NCBI GenBank assembly: GCA_905181875.1 | Contig: CAJIZH010000001.1 | Location: 278,594-342,593, forward strand | DNA: 64,000 nucleotides | Origin: Flavobacteriales bacterium UBA6770 | GTDB lineage: Bacteria; Bacteroidota; Bacteroidia; Flavobacteriales_G; Salibacteraceae | Direction of reading: 5' to 3' | Part shown: positions 1 to 9,284 of the stretch, piece by piece | Position numbering within the stretch: the first letter of the stretch is position 1 | Layout of the letters: every line of letters starts with the position of its first letter | Notes under the pieces: model-generated | The model's input: only the letters and a program-made list of their open reading frames with translations | What the model was told of the DNA's origin: nothing | Database searches by the model: none | Position numbers and translations under genes: made by a program

Positions 1-2850
1 GCAGTTTGGGATGATTCTAAAAAGTTAGGAATTTATTCTTTGAGTTCAATGGTCGTTGATAAAGCGGAACCAAGTGAGGCGCTGAAAGCGACGACGGTCT
101 GGACAAATGGAATTGACTGCAAAAATATTTTGCTTTCATCGGTTCAAGTAGCTGAATTTAATAGATCAGGAAAAATTGAGTCTGAGCATATCGTAAAGGC
201 TGAGAAAGGTGCATTTTTTGTTAATTCTGAATTTACTTTAAAATCAAAAGAAAATAAAGAATGGTCTTTAATTGGAGAGGTAAATCAGTCTTCAAGTGAT
301 TTGGCTAAGCTTTCGAATGTAATTTCCAATAATTCAAAAATTGGGCGCGAATTAGAAGATGATATATGGAAAAACAAACAAGATCTTAGAAAAAAAATAG
401 GACTAAGTGATGGTATTCAATTATCAAAAGACAGATTAGGAACAGGCCGGCATTTTTCTAACGTTTTGTTTAATATTATGCGTGGAGGAACTTATGAGGA
501 TGAATATCAGATAGATACTCAAGATTTATCAGAGCATATTGCTGTAATGAACAAGACAGCACATGCCGAGCTTCAGCCAATATTAACTGAGCTACCAGAT
601 TTTATTTCTTATCACCAATTGCGTTATTTTTTACAGGCTTCTAAGCATAAGGGAATAATGCGTTACTATTTGGAATACCTTCCACTTTCCTTTAGCAGAA
701 GACACGGTGACCCCAGCAGACCATGGAACTACTTTAGTATTAAGCTAAAGAATGAAAAAGGAAAAGGAGTGAAAAATTACGAAGGGAATTGGCGTGATAT
801 TTTTCAGAATTGGGAAGCGCTTGCATACAGTTATCCAGAATATGCACTTGGAATGATTTCCAAATTTGTAAATGCCTCTAGCATAGATGGGTATAATCCT
901 TACCGAATTACAAAAGATGGAATAGATTGGGAGGTTGTAGATCCTGCTGATCCTTGGTCGCATATTGGATATTGGGGAGATCATCAGGTGATATACTTAA
1001 CCAAGCTTTTAGAGTTTTCAGATAATTTTCATCCCATTAGATTAAGGAAATTATTAAATCAACCCATTTTCTCTTATGCTAATGTACCATATCGAATTAA
1101 AGGATATGATGCGATTGTAAACGATGCTAAGCATACAATAAATTTCGATTTTGAAGTGGAGAAGTCCATCAAAAAGCAAGTCGAAAAATTAGGTTCAGAT
1201 GGTAAATTGGTTCACAATTCTACAGGAAATATCGTTTTGGTAAATTTGACTGAGAAGTTGCTGGTAATGATACTTACCAAGCTTTACAACTTTGTTCCGG
1301 AAGGTGGAATATGGTTGAATACACAGCGGCCTGAATGGAATGATGCTAATAATGCTTTAGTTGGTAATGGGGTTTCAATGGTTACACTTTATTACTTGCA
1401 CCGTCTACTGAAATTTTCAGAGACATTATTTTGCAATTTAGAAAAAAGCAGTGTTTCTATTAATAAACCTGTTATTGACCTAATGGATGCAATATCTAGG
1501 TCATTTAGTGATTATAATGAGTCTCTTCTTAATGGATTTAATGATGTGGACCGAAGAAGCTTTATGGATAGTGTTGGTGTTGCAGGTGAGCATTATAGAA
1601 CTACTGCTTACGGCGGTTTTACTGGTGAAAAACGTGAATTGACCTATTCTAAACTCAAAGACTTTTTAGCAACTGCGCGGAAATATTTGAGCCATTCGAT
1701 TGCAATTAACAAACGAAAAGATGGGTTATTTCATTCTTATAATCTTTTAGAGTTTTCCAGTAATAAGGCTAGAATTAGTCATTTGTATAAAATGCTAGAA
1801 GGTCAAGTGTCTGTTCTAAGTGCGAACTACTTATCTCCAAAAGAATCCGTTCATATTTTAGACGCTTTAAAGTCAAGCGACATGTTTCGAGCGGATCAGT
1901 ATAGTTATATGCTTTATCCAGATCGTGACTTGTCCTCTTTTGTGAATAAGAACAATATAAATGCTGAAGACTTGGAAAATTCAAGATTAGCTGATGCCTT
2001 GCTGTCTAATAATAATACTTCAATTATAGAAAAAGATATTAATGGGGTAGCCCATTTCAATGGTGAGTTTCATAATTCGGAAGATTTAGAAAATGCGTTG
2101 GATAAATTGACTGGACCAATTTGGACGCGTCTCGTTAGAAGCGAAAAAAAGAAGTTTATTGCTCTTTTCGAGAAAGTATTTAATCACAAATCATTCACTG
2201 GACGTTCTGGTGCATTTTATGGCTATGAAGGACTAGGAAGTATTTATTGGCATATGGTTTCTAAGTTATTGTTGGCAATTCAAGAAAATATTTATAAGCT
2301 CAATGACTCAGATAAAGGAACAGAAACGTATGGAAAATTAGTCGAACATTATTTTGAGGTTAGAGCTGGAATTGGGATCAATAAGTCTCCAAAATTGTAT
2401 GGGGCATTTCCGACAGATGCATATTCGCATACTCCTAAACATGCAGGAGCAAAGCAGCCTGGAATGACAGGGCAGGTGAAGGAAGACATCATAAACCGTT
2501 GGGCAGAATTGGGAGTACAAGCCCATCAAGGAAGACTCTCTTACAAACCGACATTCTTAAGGAAGTCAGAGTTTATTGATCAAGAAGATTCACTTTCTTG
2601 TTATTCATACCTAGGAGAAGTAATTAAGGTTATTGTTCCCAAAAATGGATTAGGATTTACTTACTGCCAAACACCTGTTGTCTACAAAATTGCAGATAAC
2701 AATGATCTCAACATTTTTTATACCGATGGTAGTTCTAAAAAAGTAGAAGGCTGCACGTTGGATCTTGAGGATTCGAAAAGTGTTTTTAAGAGAAAAGGGA
2801 AAATCTTAAGAATTGAATTATCCATTAAGGAAGAAAATCTTTTGCCTTAA
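1..2850 (+). CDS. Large uncharacterised protein, probably carbohydrate-active (5' end outside window)
   Basis: The frame is open from the first base of the window, so the true start lies upstream; the first possible internal start is a TTG at 40. At least 949 residues are visible with no export signal in the visible part. I do not recognise a named family with certainty. Aromatic and acidic motifs such as DPWSHIGYWGDHQ (about residue 305 counted from 40) and RPEWNDANNALVG (about 430), spread through a long helical-looking protein, resemble (alpha/alpha)6-barrel glycosidases or phosphorylases. The sugar permease gene starts 11 bp downstream on the same strand, which supports a role in carbohydrate use. 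The catalytic type cannot be assigned. Confidence 0.75.
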   Translation, partial: AVWDDSKKLGIYSLSSMVVDKAEPSEALKATTVWTNGIDCKNILLSSVQVAEFNRSGKIESEHIVKAEKGAFFVNSEFTLKSKENKEWSLIGEVNQSSSDLAKLSNVISNNSKIGRELEDDIWKNKQDLRKKIGLSDGIQLSKDRLGTGRHFSNVLFNIMRGGTYEDEYQIDTQDLSEHIAVMNKTAHAELQPILTELPDFISYHQLRYFLQASKHKGIMRYYLEYLPLSFSRRHGDPSRPWNYFSIKLKNEKGKGVKNYEGNWRDIFQNWEALAYSYPEYALGMISKFVNASSIDGYNPYRITKDGIDWEVVDPADPWSHIGYWGDHQVIYLTKLLEFSDNFHPIRLRKLLNQPIFSYANVPYRIKGYDAIVNDAKHTINFDFEVEKSIKKQVEKLGSDGKLVHNSTGNIVLVNLTEKLLVMILTKLYNFVPEGGIWLNTQRPEWNDANNALVGNGVSMVTLYYLHRLLKFSETLFCNLEKSSVSINKPVIDLMDAISRSFSDYNESLLNGFNDVDRRSFMDSVGVAGEHYRTTAYGGFTGEKRELTYSKLKDFLATARKYLSHSIAINKRKDGLFHSYNLLEFSSNKARISHLYKMLEGQVSVLSANYLSPKESVHILDALKSSDMFRADQYSYMLYPDRDLSSFVNKNNINAEDLENSRLADALLSNNNTSIIEKDINGVAHFNGEFHNSEDLENALDKLTGPIWTRLVRSEKKKFIALFEKVFNHKSFTGRSGAFYGYEGLGSIYWHMVSKLLLAIQENIYKLNDSDKGTETYGKLVEHYFEVRAGIGINKSPKLYGAFPTDAYSHTPKHAGAKQPGMTGQVKEDIINRWAELGVQAHQGRLSYKPTFLRKSEFIDQEDSLSCYSYLGEVIKVIVPKNGLGFTYCQTPVVYKIADNNDLNIFYTDGSSKKVEGCTLDLEDSKSVFKRKGKILRIELSIKEENLLP

Positions 2851-2861
2851 TCAGAGTTATA

Positions 2862-4175
2862 ATGGCACTTTCTAAAAATTATAAAATATCCTTTGCGCTC
2901 ATTACTGTTCTATTCTTTTTTTTAGGATTTATTACTGTGCTGGTTGACTCGTTAATCCCCCGATTAAGAGAGCTTTTTGATTTAAGTTATTTTGAGGCTG
3001 GGACTGTACAATTTGCTTTTTTCAGTGCTTATTTTGCCTTATCGATTCCGTCAAGTTACTTTTTGACAAAAATTGGATATAAGGGAGGAATTATTACTGG
3101 ATTGCTCGTAATGGCTTTAGGATGTGCGTTGTTCTATCCTGCTGCAGAATATCGATCATTTGGAATATTTATTTCTGGTTATTTTATTTTAGCAGGAGGT
3201 ATGACGTTATTGCAAGTAGCCATAAATCCTTTTGTAGCTGTTTTAGGTGATGAAAAATCTTCATCAAGTAGATTGACGCTAGCACAAGCATTCAACTCAT
3301 TGGGGACGGCTATAGCGCCTGCTGTTGGAGCTTTTTTTATTCTGTCTGATACCATTAAAACTAAAGCTCAAATAGCAGGTTTAACCCATTCTATGAAAGA
3401 ATCATATTTTGCTGCAGAAGCCGCAGCGGTGCAACTTCCATTCGTAACAATTGCAGCTGTTATTGCTTTGGTGGCAATTGTTTTTCTTTTTGCAAAACTC
3501 CCTAAGCTCATTGAGTCGAATGAAAGAACTTCTTATTGGGATTTATTACATCATAAAAATTTATTGTATGGAGTGCTAGGTATCTTCTTTTATGTGGGAG
3601 CAGAAGTTGCAATTGGCAGTTATTTGGTCAACTACTTATTAGATATGGACCTAGTGCCTATAATAAAGAATAATACATTTATGAAATCCATAGCTGAGGG
3701 CATATTGAATGCCGAATTGATACAAAAAGATCAAAAAGCGATAGTTGGAGTTTTCGTTACATTTTATTGGTCAGGAGCGATGATTGGAAGATTCTTAGGC
3801 GCTTACCTTACCAAAAAATATAGCCCTGGCAAAGTAATCGGAATATTCGCCTTCTGTGCGATCGTCTTGGCCCTTGTTTCAATTTCAACTACTGGTTTAA
3901 CAGCTATGTGGAGTCTAATTACAATAGGTTTATTCAATTCTATCATGTTCCCAACAATCTTCAGTCTTGCAATTGGAGGTTTGGGAGTGCTTAAACCTAA
4001 AGCATCTGGTTTGCTGTGTATGGCAATTGTTGGAGGTGCACTAGTCCCGCCAATGTTTGGCTTTTTAGCAGATACAGGTGGATTTAAAATTGCTCTTTTG
4101 CTGGTCGTATTTTGCTATGCCTATATAGCCTTCTTCGGCTTTAGGAATTATAGAATGAAAAATTCAATACTCTAG
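2862..4175 (+). CDS. MFS sugar permease, FHS (FucP/GluP-like) family
   Basis: A 437-residue polytopic inner-membrane protein with about 12 hydrophobic segments. The N-terminal stretch FFFLGFITVLVDSLIPRLRE followed by a small-residue-rich helix and the AINPFVAVLG motif (about residue 120) is typical of the fucose/glucose-galactose:H+ symporter (FHS) group. Its start follows the preceding enzyme gene by 11 bp, so both are probably co-transcribed, with the permease importing the substrate or product of that enzyme. Substrate cannot be decided by eye. The 3' end overlaps the convergent small ORF on the other strand by 12 bp. Confidence 0.85.
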   Translation: MALSKNYKISFALITVLFFFLGFITVLVDSLIPRLRELFDLSYFEAGTVQFAFFSAYFALSIPSSYFLTKIGYKGGIITGLLVMALGCALFYPAAEYRSFGIFISGYFILAGGMTLLQVAINPFVAVLGDEKSSSSRLTLAQAFNSLGTAIAPAVGAFFILSDTIKTKAQIAGLTHSMKESYFAAEAAAVQLPFVTIAAVIALVAIVFLFAKLPKLIESNERTSYWDLLHHKNLLYGVLGIFFYVGAEVAIGSYLVNYLLDMDLVPIIKNNTFMKSIAEGILNAELIQKDQKAIVGVFVTFYWSGAMIGRFLGAYLTKKYSPGKVIGIFAFCAIVLALVSISTTGLTAMWSLITIGLFNSIMFPTIFSLAIGGLGVLKPKASGLLCMAIVGGALVPPMFGFLADTGGFKIALLLVVFCYAYIAFFGFRNYRMKNSIL

Positions 4176-4383
4176 TTGAACAAGTTTTTTAATCTTAACC
4201 GCTTTTTCAAAGTGATCTAATTTATGGGTCTTAATACACCATTCGGCTAATTTCATAAGTAGCCTCTGGATTATCGTTTTTATTAGCGAAAAAGGTATAA
4301 AACGATAGGCCCATGTTAACGACTTTTTTGAAGATTTTTTCGTTACAGATTTGAGCAATCTTTAGTTTTGGATCTTTTTTCAT
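4164..4383 (-). pseudogene. Small cytosolic protein gene, possibly frameshifted
   Basis: An ATG at 4383 overlaps the TGA of the phosphohexomutase gene (ATGA), implying translational coupling. It opens a 50-codon frame ending in TAA at 4231. Directly after that, the +1 frame continues with a charged, coding-like stretch (KTHKLDHFEKAVKIKKL) ending at 4164. The two halves read naturally as one protein of about 72 residues, so I infer a single-base lesion near 4231-4234. No family is recognised. The alternative is that only the 50-residue peptide is made. The 3' end runs 12 bp into the convergent permease gene. Confidence 0.4.
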
Positions 4384-5786
4384 AAGATTTGGTTGTGGCA
4401 ACTCTGTAATATTTCCCTCGCCCTTTCCTCAGTTCTTCCCTCAGCATAAGTCCTCAGAACAGGCTCGGTTCCAGAAGGTCGAATCATTAGCCATTCGTCT
4501 GCATTGAAGTAATATTTCCAGCCGTCTAAATCTTCAATGCGCTCAACTTTCCAGTTGCCAAATGAGCTGTATTTCCCTGCTTTGCAATTAGAAACAACTT
4601 CTTGTTTTTTAGCTTCAGAAAGCTTTAAATCAATACGCTGAAATGCAAAGCTGCCAACTAAATCAGTCACTTCCTTCAATAATTCTGGAAGCGTTTTTTT
4701 GGTTTCCATCATGGCTTGAATCAAGACCAACCCATTCCATATACCATCACGCTCCGGAATGTGTCCCTTTACTGCAATACCACCGGACTCTTCACCGCCA
4801 ACTAAAATGTCTTCGTTCACCATTAGACTACAAATATGTTTGAATCCAATAGGTACAACCTCTAAATTTAGATTATGCATTTTGCAGAATTGAGTAATTT
4901 TTACTGTGGAGCTAAAGCCAGTGGCTACTTTTCCTTTCCAGCCTTTGTAATTGCACAAATAATGGAGTAGCAGTAATATAATATTGTGTGAATTGATATA
5001 ATTGCCTTCCCCATCAAATAAGCCTATTCGATCGGCGTCGCCATCATTTACCAATCCAAAATCAAGATTTGGAGTATCTTGAAGGTGGTTTTGATAAGCA
5101 CCTAAATTCTTGAGAATAGGTTCTGGATTTATACCGAAAAAAGTAGGGTTCCATTCGCAACGAAAAAGGTCAGCATCTGGAAACAGTTCTTGCATAATAA
5201 ATTGGCCACTGCCATACATAGCGTCGTAGGAAAGGTTTAGTCCAGAGTTTCGGATAGCTTCAATATCGAAGGCCACATGAATTTTATCCAAGTACAATTT
5301 CTTTAAGTCTACTTCTTGAGCCGAATTATTGTCGAATGCTTCAAAGTCATAAGAAATATTATCAGGAATAAGTTCTTCGATTTCTGAAATAGCCTCTGCC
5401 AATAGTGGGCCTCCAAAAGCTCCCTTTAGTTTGTAACCATTGTAGTTTGCCGGATTGTGTGAAGCAGTTAGAATTATTCCTAAATCACAATCCAACTCCT
5501 TAGCCGCAAGACTAATTGCTGGCGTTGTAATCGGTTGATTGTAGATTATTGTTTCAATACCCTCATGCAATAACACTTTAGAAACCACATCCATAAACTG
5601 TTTACCGGCAAAGCGACAATCAAAACCAATAACTACTTTGTGTTTGGAATTAATGTTGAGGTGAGAGTTCGACTTGGCATGCTTTAACCAAGTAGCTACT
5701 CCGTAGGTTATCCGAGCAACATTGTAATTAGTAAATTCTTTTGCGATTATGGCTCTCCAACCATCTGTTCCAAATTTTATTTTCAT
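4380..5786 (-). CDS. Phosphoglucomutase/phosphomannomutase family protein
   Basis: A 468-residue alpha-D-phosphohexomutase that interconverts hexose 1- and 6-phosphates in the cytosol. All four signature elements are visible: catalytic phosphoserine loop TASHNPAN (S109), Mg-binding DGDADR (D248, D250, D252), sugar-binding GEESGG, and the C-terminal phosphate-binding RPSGTEP. The start MKIKFGTDGWRA matches the family. The gene lies 1 bp downstream of mltG and follows a GNAT gene, all on the minus strand with almost no spacing, so the three are probably one operon. Glucose versus mannose preference cannot be told. Confidence 0.92.
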   Translation of the reverse strand: MKIKFGTDGWRAIIAKEFTNYNVARITYGVATWLKHAKSNSHLNINSKHKVVIGFDCRFAGKQFMDVVSKVLLHEGIETIIYNQPITTPAISLAAKELDCDLGIILTASHNPANYNGYKLKGAFGGPLLAEAISEIEELIPDNISYDFEAFDNNSAQEVDLKKLYLDKIHVAFDIEAIRNSGLNLSYDAMYGSGQFIMQELFPDADLFRCEWNPTFFGINPEPILKNLGAYQNHLQDTPNLDFGLVNDGDADRIGLFDGEGNYINSHNIILLLLHYLCNYKGWKGKVATGFSSTVKITQFCKMHNLNLEVVPIGFKHICSLMVNEDILVGGEESGGIAVKGHIPERDGIWNGLVLIQAMMETKKTLPELLKEVTDLVGSFAFQRIDLKLSEAKKQEVVSNCKAGKYSSFGNWKVERIEDLDGWKYYFNADEWLMIRPSGTEPVLRTYAEGRTEERAREILQSCHNQIL

Positions 5787-5787
5787 C

Positions 5788-6813
5788 TTAATTGTAGATT
5801 TTTCGCTCGTTCAAAGCCTGTTGATATCGCCTTGCATTATTAATATGATCTCTATAGTTTGTGGCAAAATTGTGGTATCCTGAAAAATCTTCCTTAGCAC
5901 AGAAATACAAGAACATGTGGTTTTGTGGATTTAGAACAGCATCAACAGAGGAAATTTCAGGAATTCTGATAGGGCCAGGAGGTAGCCCTTTGTACAAATA
6001 GGTGTTGTATGGGGAATTTATTTTTTTATGAATATTCAGCACTCTTCTAATGGAAAAATCACCAATACCGAAAATTAGAGTAGGGTCGGCCTGTAGCAGC
6101 ATGTTTTTTCTCAATCGATTTAAATATACTCCGGCAACTTGCGGTTTTTCATCATTCATTTTAGTTTCTTCCTCAACGATACTAGCAAGTGTAACCACCT
6201 CACTTTGAGTGAGATTAAGTTTAGTTGCTTTTGCTTTTCGCTTAGTATTCCAAAAACTCTTAAATTCTTGAGCCATACGATTTACGAATTTTTCTGGACT
6301 AGTATTCCAGAAAAACTGATAGGTATTAGGAATAAACAAAGCTGGAAATGTTGCTTTGTTAAATCCATACTTGCCAACTGTTTTATTATCGATGAAATAG
6401 TTGAGAAATTCTACTGAATCTGCTTCTAAGTATTTAGAAACTGCACCAGCTAGCTGTGCAATGGTTCTTTGATTATTGAAGGTAACTTTTACAGGGATTT
6501 GCTCTCCAGATCTAAGTCTATCTATTATTTGGGCATTATTCCAATTGGCTTCAATCTTATACTTACCAGGTTTTACACGATTTGGATAGTTTTTTTGTTG
6601 GGCAACCCAATCAAAGTTACTTGCACTCTCCAACCAAACGGAGTCTTTAAGAGCCATTAACAGTGTTTTGTAATCCCAGTTACTACTTATATATAGGACC
6701 TTATATTCTGAGCTTATAACTGCAGGCGCATAAATTTTTTGATAATAGTTGTAGCCAATATAGCCTCCAATAGCGATAATTAGAACGAGTAGAAGTAGTA
6801 TTATTTTTTTCAA
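5788..6813 (-). CDS. mltG: Endolytic murein transglycosylase MltG (YceG-like)
   Basis: A 341-residue membrane-anchored lytic transglycosylase that cleaves nascent glycan strands in the periplasm. It has one N-terminal membrane helix (about residues 3-20), a LysM-like region, and the catalytic YceG domain. SIVEEET places the catalytic Glu at 214, followed by the conserved LNRLRKNMLLQADPT and PPGPIRIP motifs. The start codon is TTG at 6813-6811, abutting the TAA of the upstream GNAT gene; no better start is available without overlapping that gene. Length is normal for the family. Confidence 0.93.
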   Translation of the reverse strand: MKKIILLLLVLIIAIGGYIGYNYYQKIYAPAVISSEYKVLYISSNWDYKTLLMALKDSVWLESASNFDWVAQQKNYPNRVKPGKYKIEANWNNAQIIDRLRSGEQIPVKVTFNNQRTIAQLAGAVSKYLEADSVEFLNYFIDNKTVGKYGFNKATFPALFIPNTYQFFWNTSPEKFVNRMAQEFKSFWNTKRKAKATKLNLTQSEVVTLASIVEEETKMNDEKPQVAGVYLNRLRKNMLLQADPTLIFGIGDFSIRRVLNIHKKINSPYNTYLYKGLPPGPIRIPEISSVDAVLNPQNHMFLYFCAKEDFSGYHNFATNYRDHINNARRYQQALNERKIYN

Positions 6814-7332
6814 TTATTCAAATATTTTCTGAAGTAAAACTTCATCATGGATTTCCTTACCAATTCTTATCCAATCTTTTTTAACTCCAATTGCATGAAA
6901 TCCGAAATACTCGAATAGATTTAGACTAATCTGATTTGTAGTGAGCACATTACAATATACTTGGTGACATTCTAAAATGTCTCTGCAATATTCAAGAATA
7001 AGTTCAATAGACTCTTTTCCAAACCCTCGTTTACGCTGGTCAACTTCACTAATCAAAATTCCAACACCAACTCTACGATGATTTGGTTCAAAATCAAAAA
7101 GATCAACACAACCAAGGGCTTTTTGCGTTCCAAGTTCCTCAATAATAAATCGAATTTGCTTTTGTGCATATATATCTTGAACACTATTTACGTACTGTTC
7201 AAGTGAAAATCTACTATAGGGTTGAATCGTATCTGAGATTTGCCAAACCTCGCTGTTATTTTCCCATTCAAATAATAGATCAATATCAGATGGTTCTAAG
7301 GCGCGAAGTTTTATATGTTTACCATTGAGCAT
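6814..7332 (-). CDS. GNAT-family N-acetyltransferase
   Basis: A 172-residue single-domain acetyltransferase of the RimJ/RimL-like subgroup. The N-terminus LRALEPSDIDLLFEWENN is typical of this subgroup, with a central acetyl-CoA-binding stretch around KRGFGKESIELI and a C-terminal NLFEYFGFHAIG segment. It is the first gene of the minus-strand group followed by mltG and the phosphohexomutase, and is divergent from the nucleoside phosphorylase gene across 83 bp. The acceptor substrate is unknown. Confidence 0.85.
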   Translation of the reverse strand: MLNGKHIKLRALEPSDIDLLFEWENNSEVWQISDTIQPYSRFSLEQYVNSVQDIYAQKQIRFIIEELGTQKALGCVDLFDFEPNHRRVGVGILISEVDQRKRGFGKESIELILEYCRDILECHQVYCNVLTTNQISLNLFEYFGFHAIGVKKDWIRIGKEIHDEVLLQKIFE

Positions 7333-7415
7333 AAAACAAATTTGAAATAAAATATGGATTAATTGTTCGTAAAACTGAATAATACTAATTTGGCTGATAT
7401 AAGATTTGAATAATT

Positions 7416-8312
7416 ATGAATACTACTCCAAATAGACAGAGTGAAACTCTTCAAGAAAGCGAATTAGTTTTAAATGATGATTGCAGCGTTTATCATTTGC
7501 ACTTGAAACCAGAACATATAGCAGATACAGTGCTATTAGTTGGAGATCAAGGAAGGGTAGAGCAGATTTGCGCGAAATTTGACACTATTGAATTCTCTAT
7601 TCAAAATCGTGAGTTTTATACCCAAACAGGAAGCTTTAATGGAAAACGAATTACCGTTATGTCAACCGGTATTGGAACAGACAACATAGATATTGCCATA
7701 AATGAATTGGATGCGGCGGTTAATATTGATTTAGTAAACAGGTCAATTAAACCTGAAATAACGTCTTTAAACCTTATTAGAATTGGGACTTGTGGAGCTT
7801 TGCAGCCTGATGTTCCTGTGGATTCCTTTGCAATTTCTTCCTATGGGATAGGTTTTGATGGATTACTGAATTTTTATGAGCATTCCAAAACTGAGAATGA
7901 ATCTCAAATACAAACTGATTTTATTGATTTCTATAAAAATAATGGGCACGAAATAGACGTATATGTGAGCGAAGGAAATAAAGAACTAATAGCAATGTTG
8001 GAGCCGGGGATGATTAAGGGGATTACTGCAACGGCCAATGGATTCTATGGTCCCCAAGGAAGAGTTTTGCGTTTACAGGCTCAAATTCCAGATCAAAATG
8101 AGTTGCTTAGAGATTTTAGATCCGGTGAAAGTCGAATTATCAATTTTGAAATGGAAACTTCGGGTTTATATGGAATTGGGAGTTTATTAGGTCACAATTG
8201 TTGTACGGTTTGCGCTGTTATTGCTAATCGATTTAGTAAAACCTATTCAGAAGATTATAAGTTGACAGTTGATAAATTGATTGATACAGTTTTGGATAAA
8301 CTAACAGTTTAG
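7416..8312 (+). CDS. Nucleoside phosphorylase (uridine phosphorylase-like)
   Basis: A 298-residue cytosolic enzyme of the PNP/UDP family, expected to cleave nucleosides with phosphate. Visible features are the phosphate-binding GDQGRVEQI segment, the central MSTGIGTDN motif, RIGTCGALQP, and the ribose-binding NFEMETSGLYG. Length is slightly above the 250 residues of bacterial uridine phosphorylase because of an N-terminal extension of about 25 residues. It stands alone on the plus strand and is divergent from the GNAT gene. Base specificity cannot be assigned by eye. Confidence 0.88.
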   Translation: MNTTPNRQSETLQESELVLNDDCSVYHLHLKPEHIADTVLLVGDQGRVEQICAKFDTIEFSIQNREFYTQTGSFNGKRITVMSTGIGTDNIDIAINELDAAVNIDLVNRSIKPEITSLNLIRIGTCGALQPDVPVDSFAISSYGIGFDGLLNFYEHSKTENESQIQTDFIDFYKNNGHEIDVYVSEGNKELIAMLEPGMIKGITATANGFYGPQGRVLRLQAQIPDQNELLRDFRSGESRIINFEMETSGLYGIGSLLGHNCCTVCAVIANRFSKTYSEDYKLTVDKLIDTVLDKLTV

Positions 8313-8359
8313 TATTTATAACTAAAGAAACTGCGAAGTTTAGAATGCAATGTTGCCTC

Positions 8360-8367
8360 TACATTTG
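8360..8367 (+). promoter_or_regulatory. Candidate -7 promoter element, possibly giving a leaderless mRNA
   Basis: TACATTTG matches the Bacteroidota -7 consensus TAnnTTTG and lies only 5 bp before the ATG at 8373. Transcription starting the usual few bases downstream would place the start codon at or near the 5' end. No convincing TTG -33 element is seen at the expected spacing, so this is tentative. Confidence 0.3.
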
Positions 8368-8372
8368 CTCCA

Positions 8373-9248
8373 ATGGCAACTGTGAACGACGAAATAAAAG
8401 CCTTAATCTCCTTATTAGATGATCCTGATGAATTGATTTTTGATCAAATTCGATTAAAAATTCAATCTTTAGGAGAAGAAATAATTCCAGTGCTGGAAGA
8501 TGCATGGGAACATGAAGCCTATGGGATTTTATTTCAAAGTAGGGTAGAGAATATTATTCATAATATCCAATTTGATAATGTAAAAGCAGATTTGGGCGCT
8601 TGGGCGGCTACTGAAGAAAAGGACTTGTTAGATGGAATGTTGGCACTTGCAAAGTATCAGTATCCTGAAATTAATGATGCTGAAATTCGAGTTCACATAA
8701 ATAAGCTTGAAAAAGATATTTGGTTGGAATTTCATGATGGATTAACTGCATTAGAGAAGCTGAAAGTATTCAATCATATCATGTTTGACGTACATGGTTT
8801 TGAGGCAAATAAAAAGCATTATCATTCTCCAGACAACTCTTTTATTAATAGAGTCTTAGAGAGTAAAAGAGGTAATCCAATATCGTTAGCCGTCTTATAT
8901 TTAATTTTATCTGATCGATTAGATTTACCTGTTTACGGAGTTAATCTACCACGTCATTTTATATTGGCTTGGGGTGACTTAATGGATATTTCCGTCAATG
9001 AAGGTGATGATGCTAAAATTTTGTTTTATATCAATCCTTTTTCAGGCGGAAGTGTTTTCGGGAAAAGTGATATAGATGCTTTTTTAAAAGAACTGAAATT
9101 AAAGCCCAATCCTATTTTCTTTTTGCCATGCTCTAATTACGATATTATGGTACGTTCTATGAATAACCTTATTCATTCTTATGATCAGGAAGGGCATGGG
9201 CATAAAGCCGAAGAAATACGCGAATTACAGAGAATCATTAAGCTATAA
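8373..9248 (+). CDS. SirB1/transglutaminase-like domain protein
   Basis: A 291-residue protein with an N-terminal helical region followed by a SirB1 N-terminal (transglutaminase-like) domain. The diagnostic stretches are SFINRVLESKRGNPISLA (about residues 165-185) and the histidine motif NLPRHFILAW (about 200-210). Members lack a clear signal peptide and their activity is unknown. The C-terminal tetratricopeptide-like end of the family is shortened to a brief segment. The start chosen is the first in-frame ATG after the putative promoter element. Confidence 0.82.
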   Translation: MATVNDEIKALISLLDDPDELIFDQIRLKIQSLGEEIIPVLEDAWEHEAYGILFQSRVENIIHNIQFDNVKADLGAWAATEEKDLLDGMLALAKYQYPEINDAEIRVHINKLEKDIWLEFHDGLTALEKLKVFNHIMFDVHGFEANKKHYHSPDNSFINRVLESKRGNPISLAVLYLILSDRLDLPVYGVNLPRHFILAWGDLMDISVNEGDDAKILFYINPFSGGSVFGKSDIDAFLKELKLKPNPIFFLPCSNYDIMVRSMNNLIHSYDQEGHGHKAEEIRELQRIIKL

Positions 9249-9284
9249 TAAAGCTTAATATTCGATTAACGAAACAACTAATTA

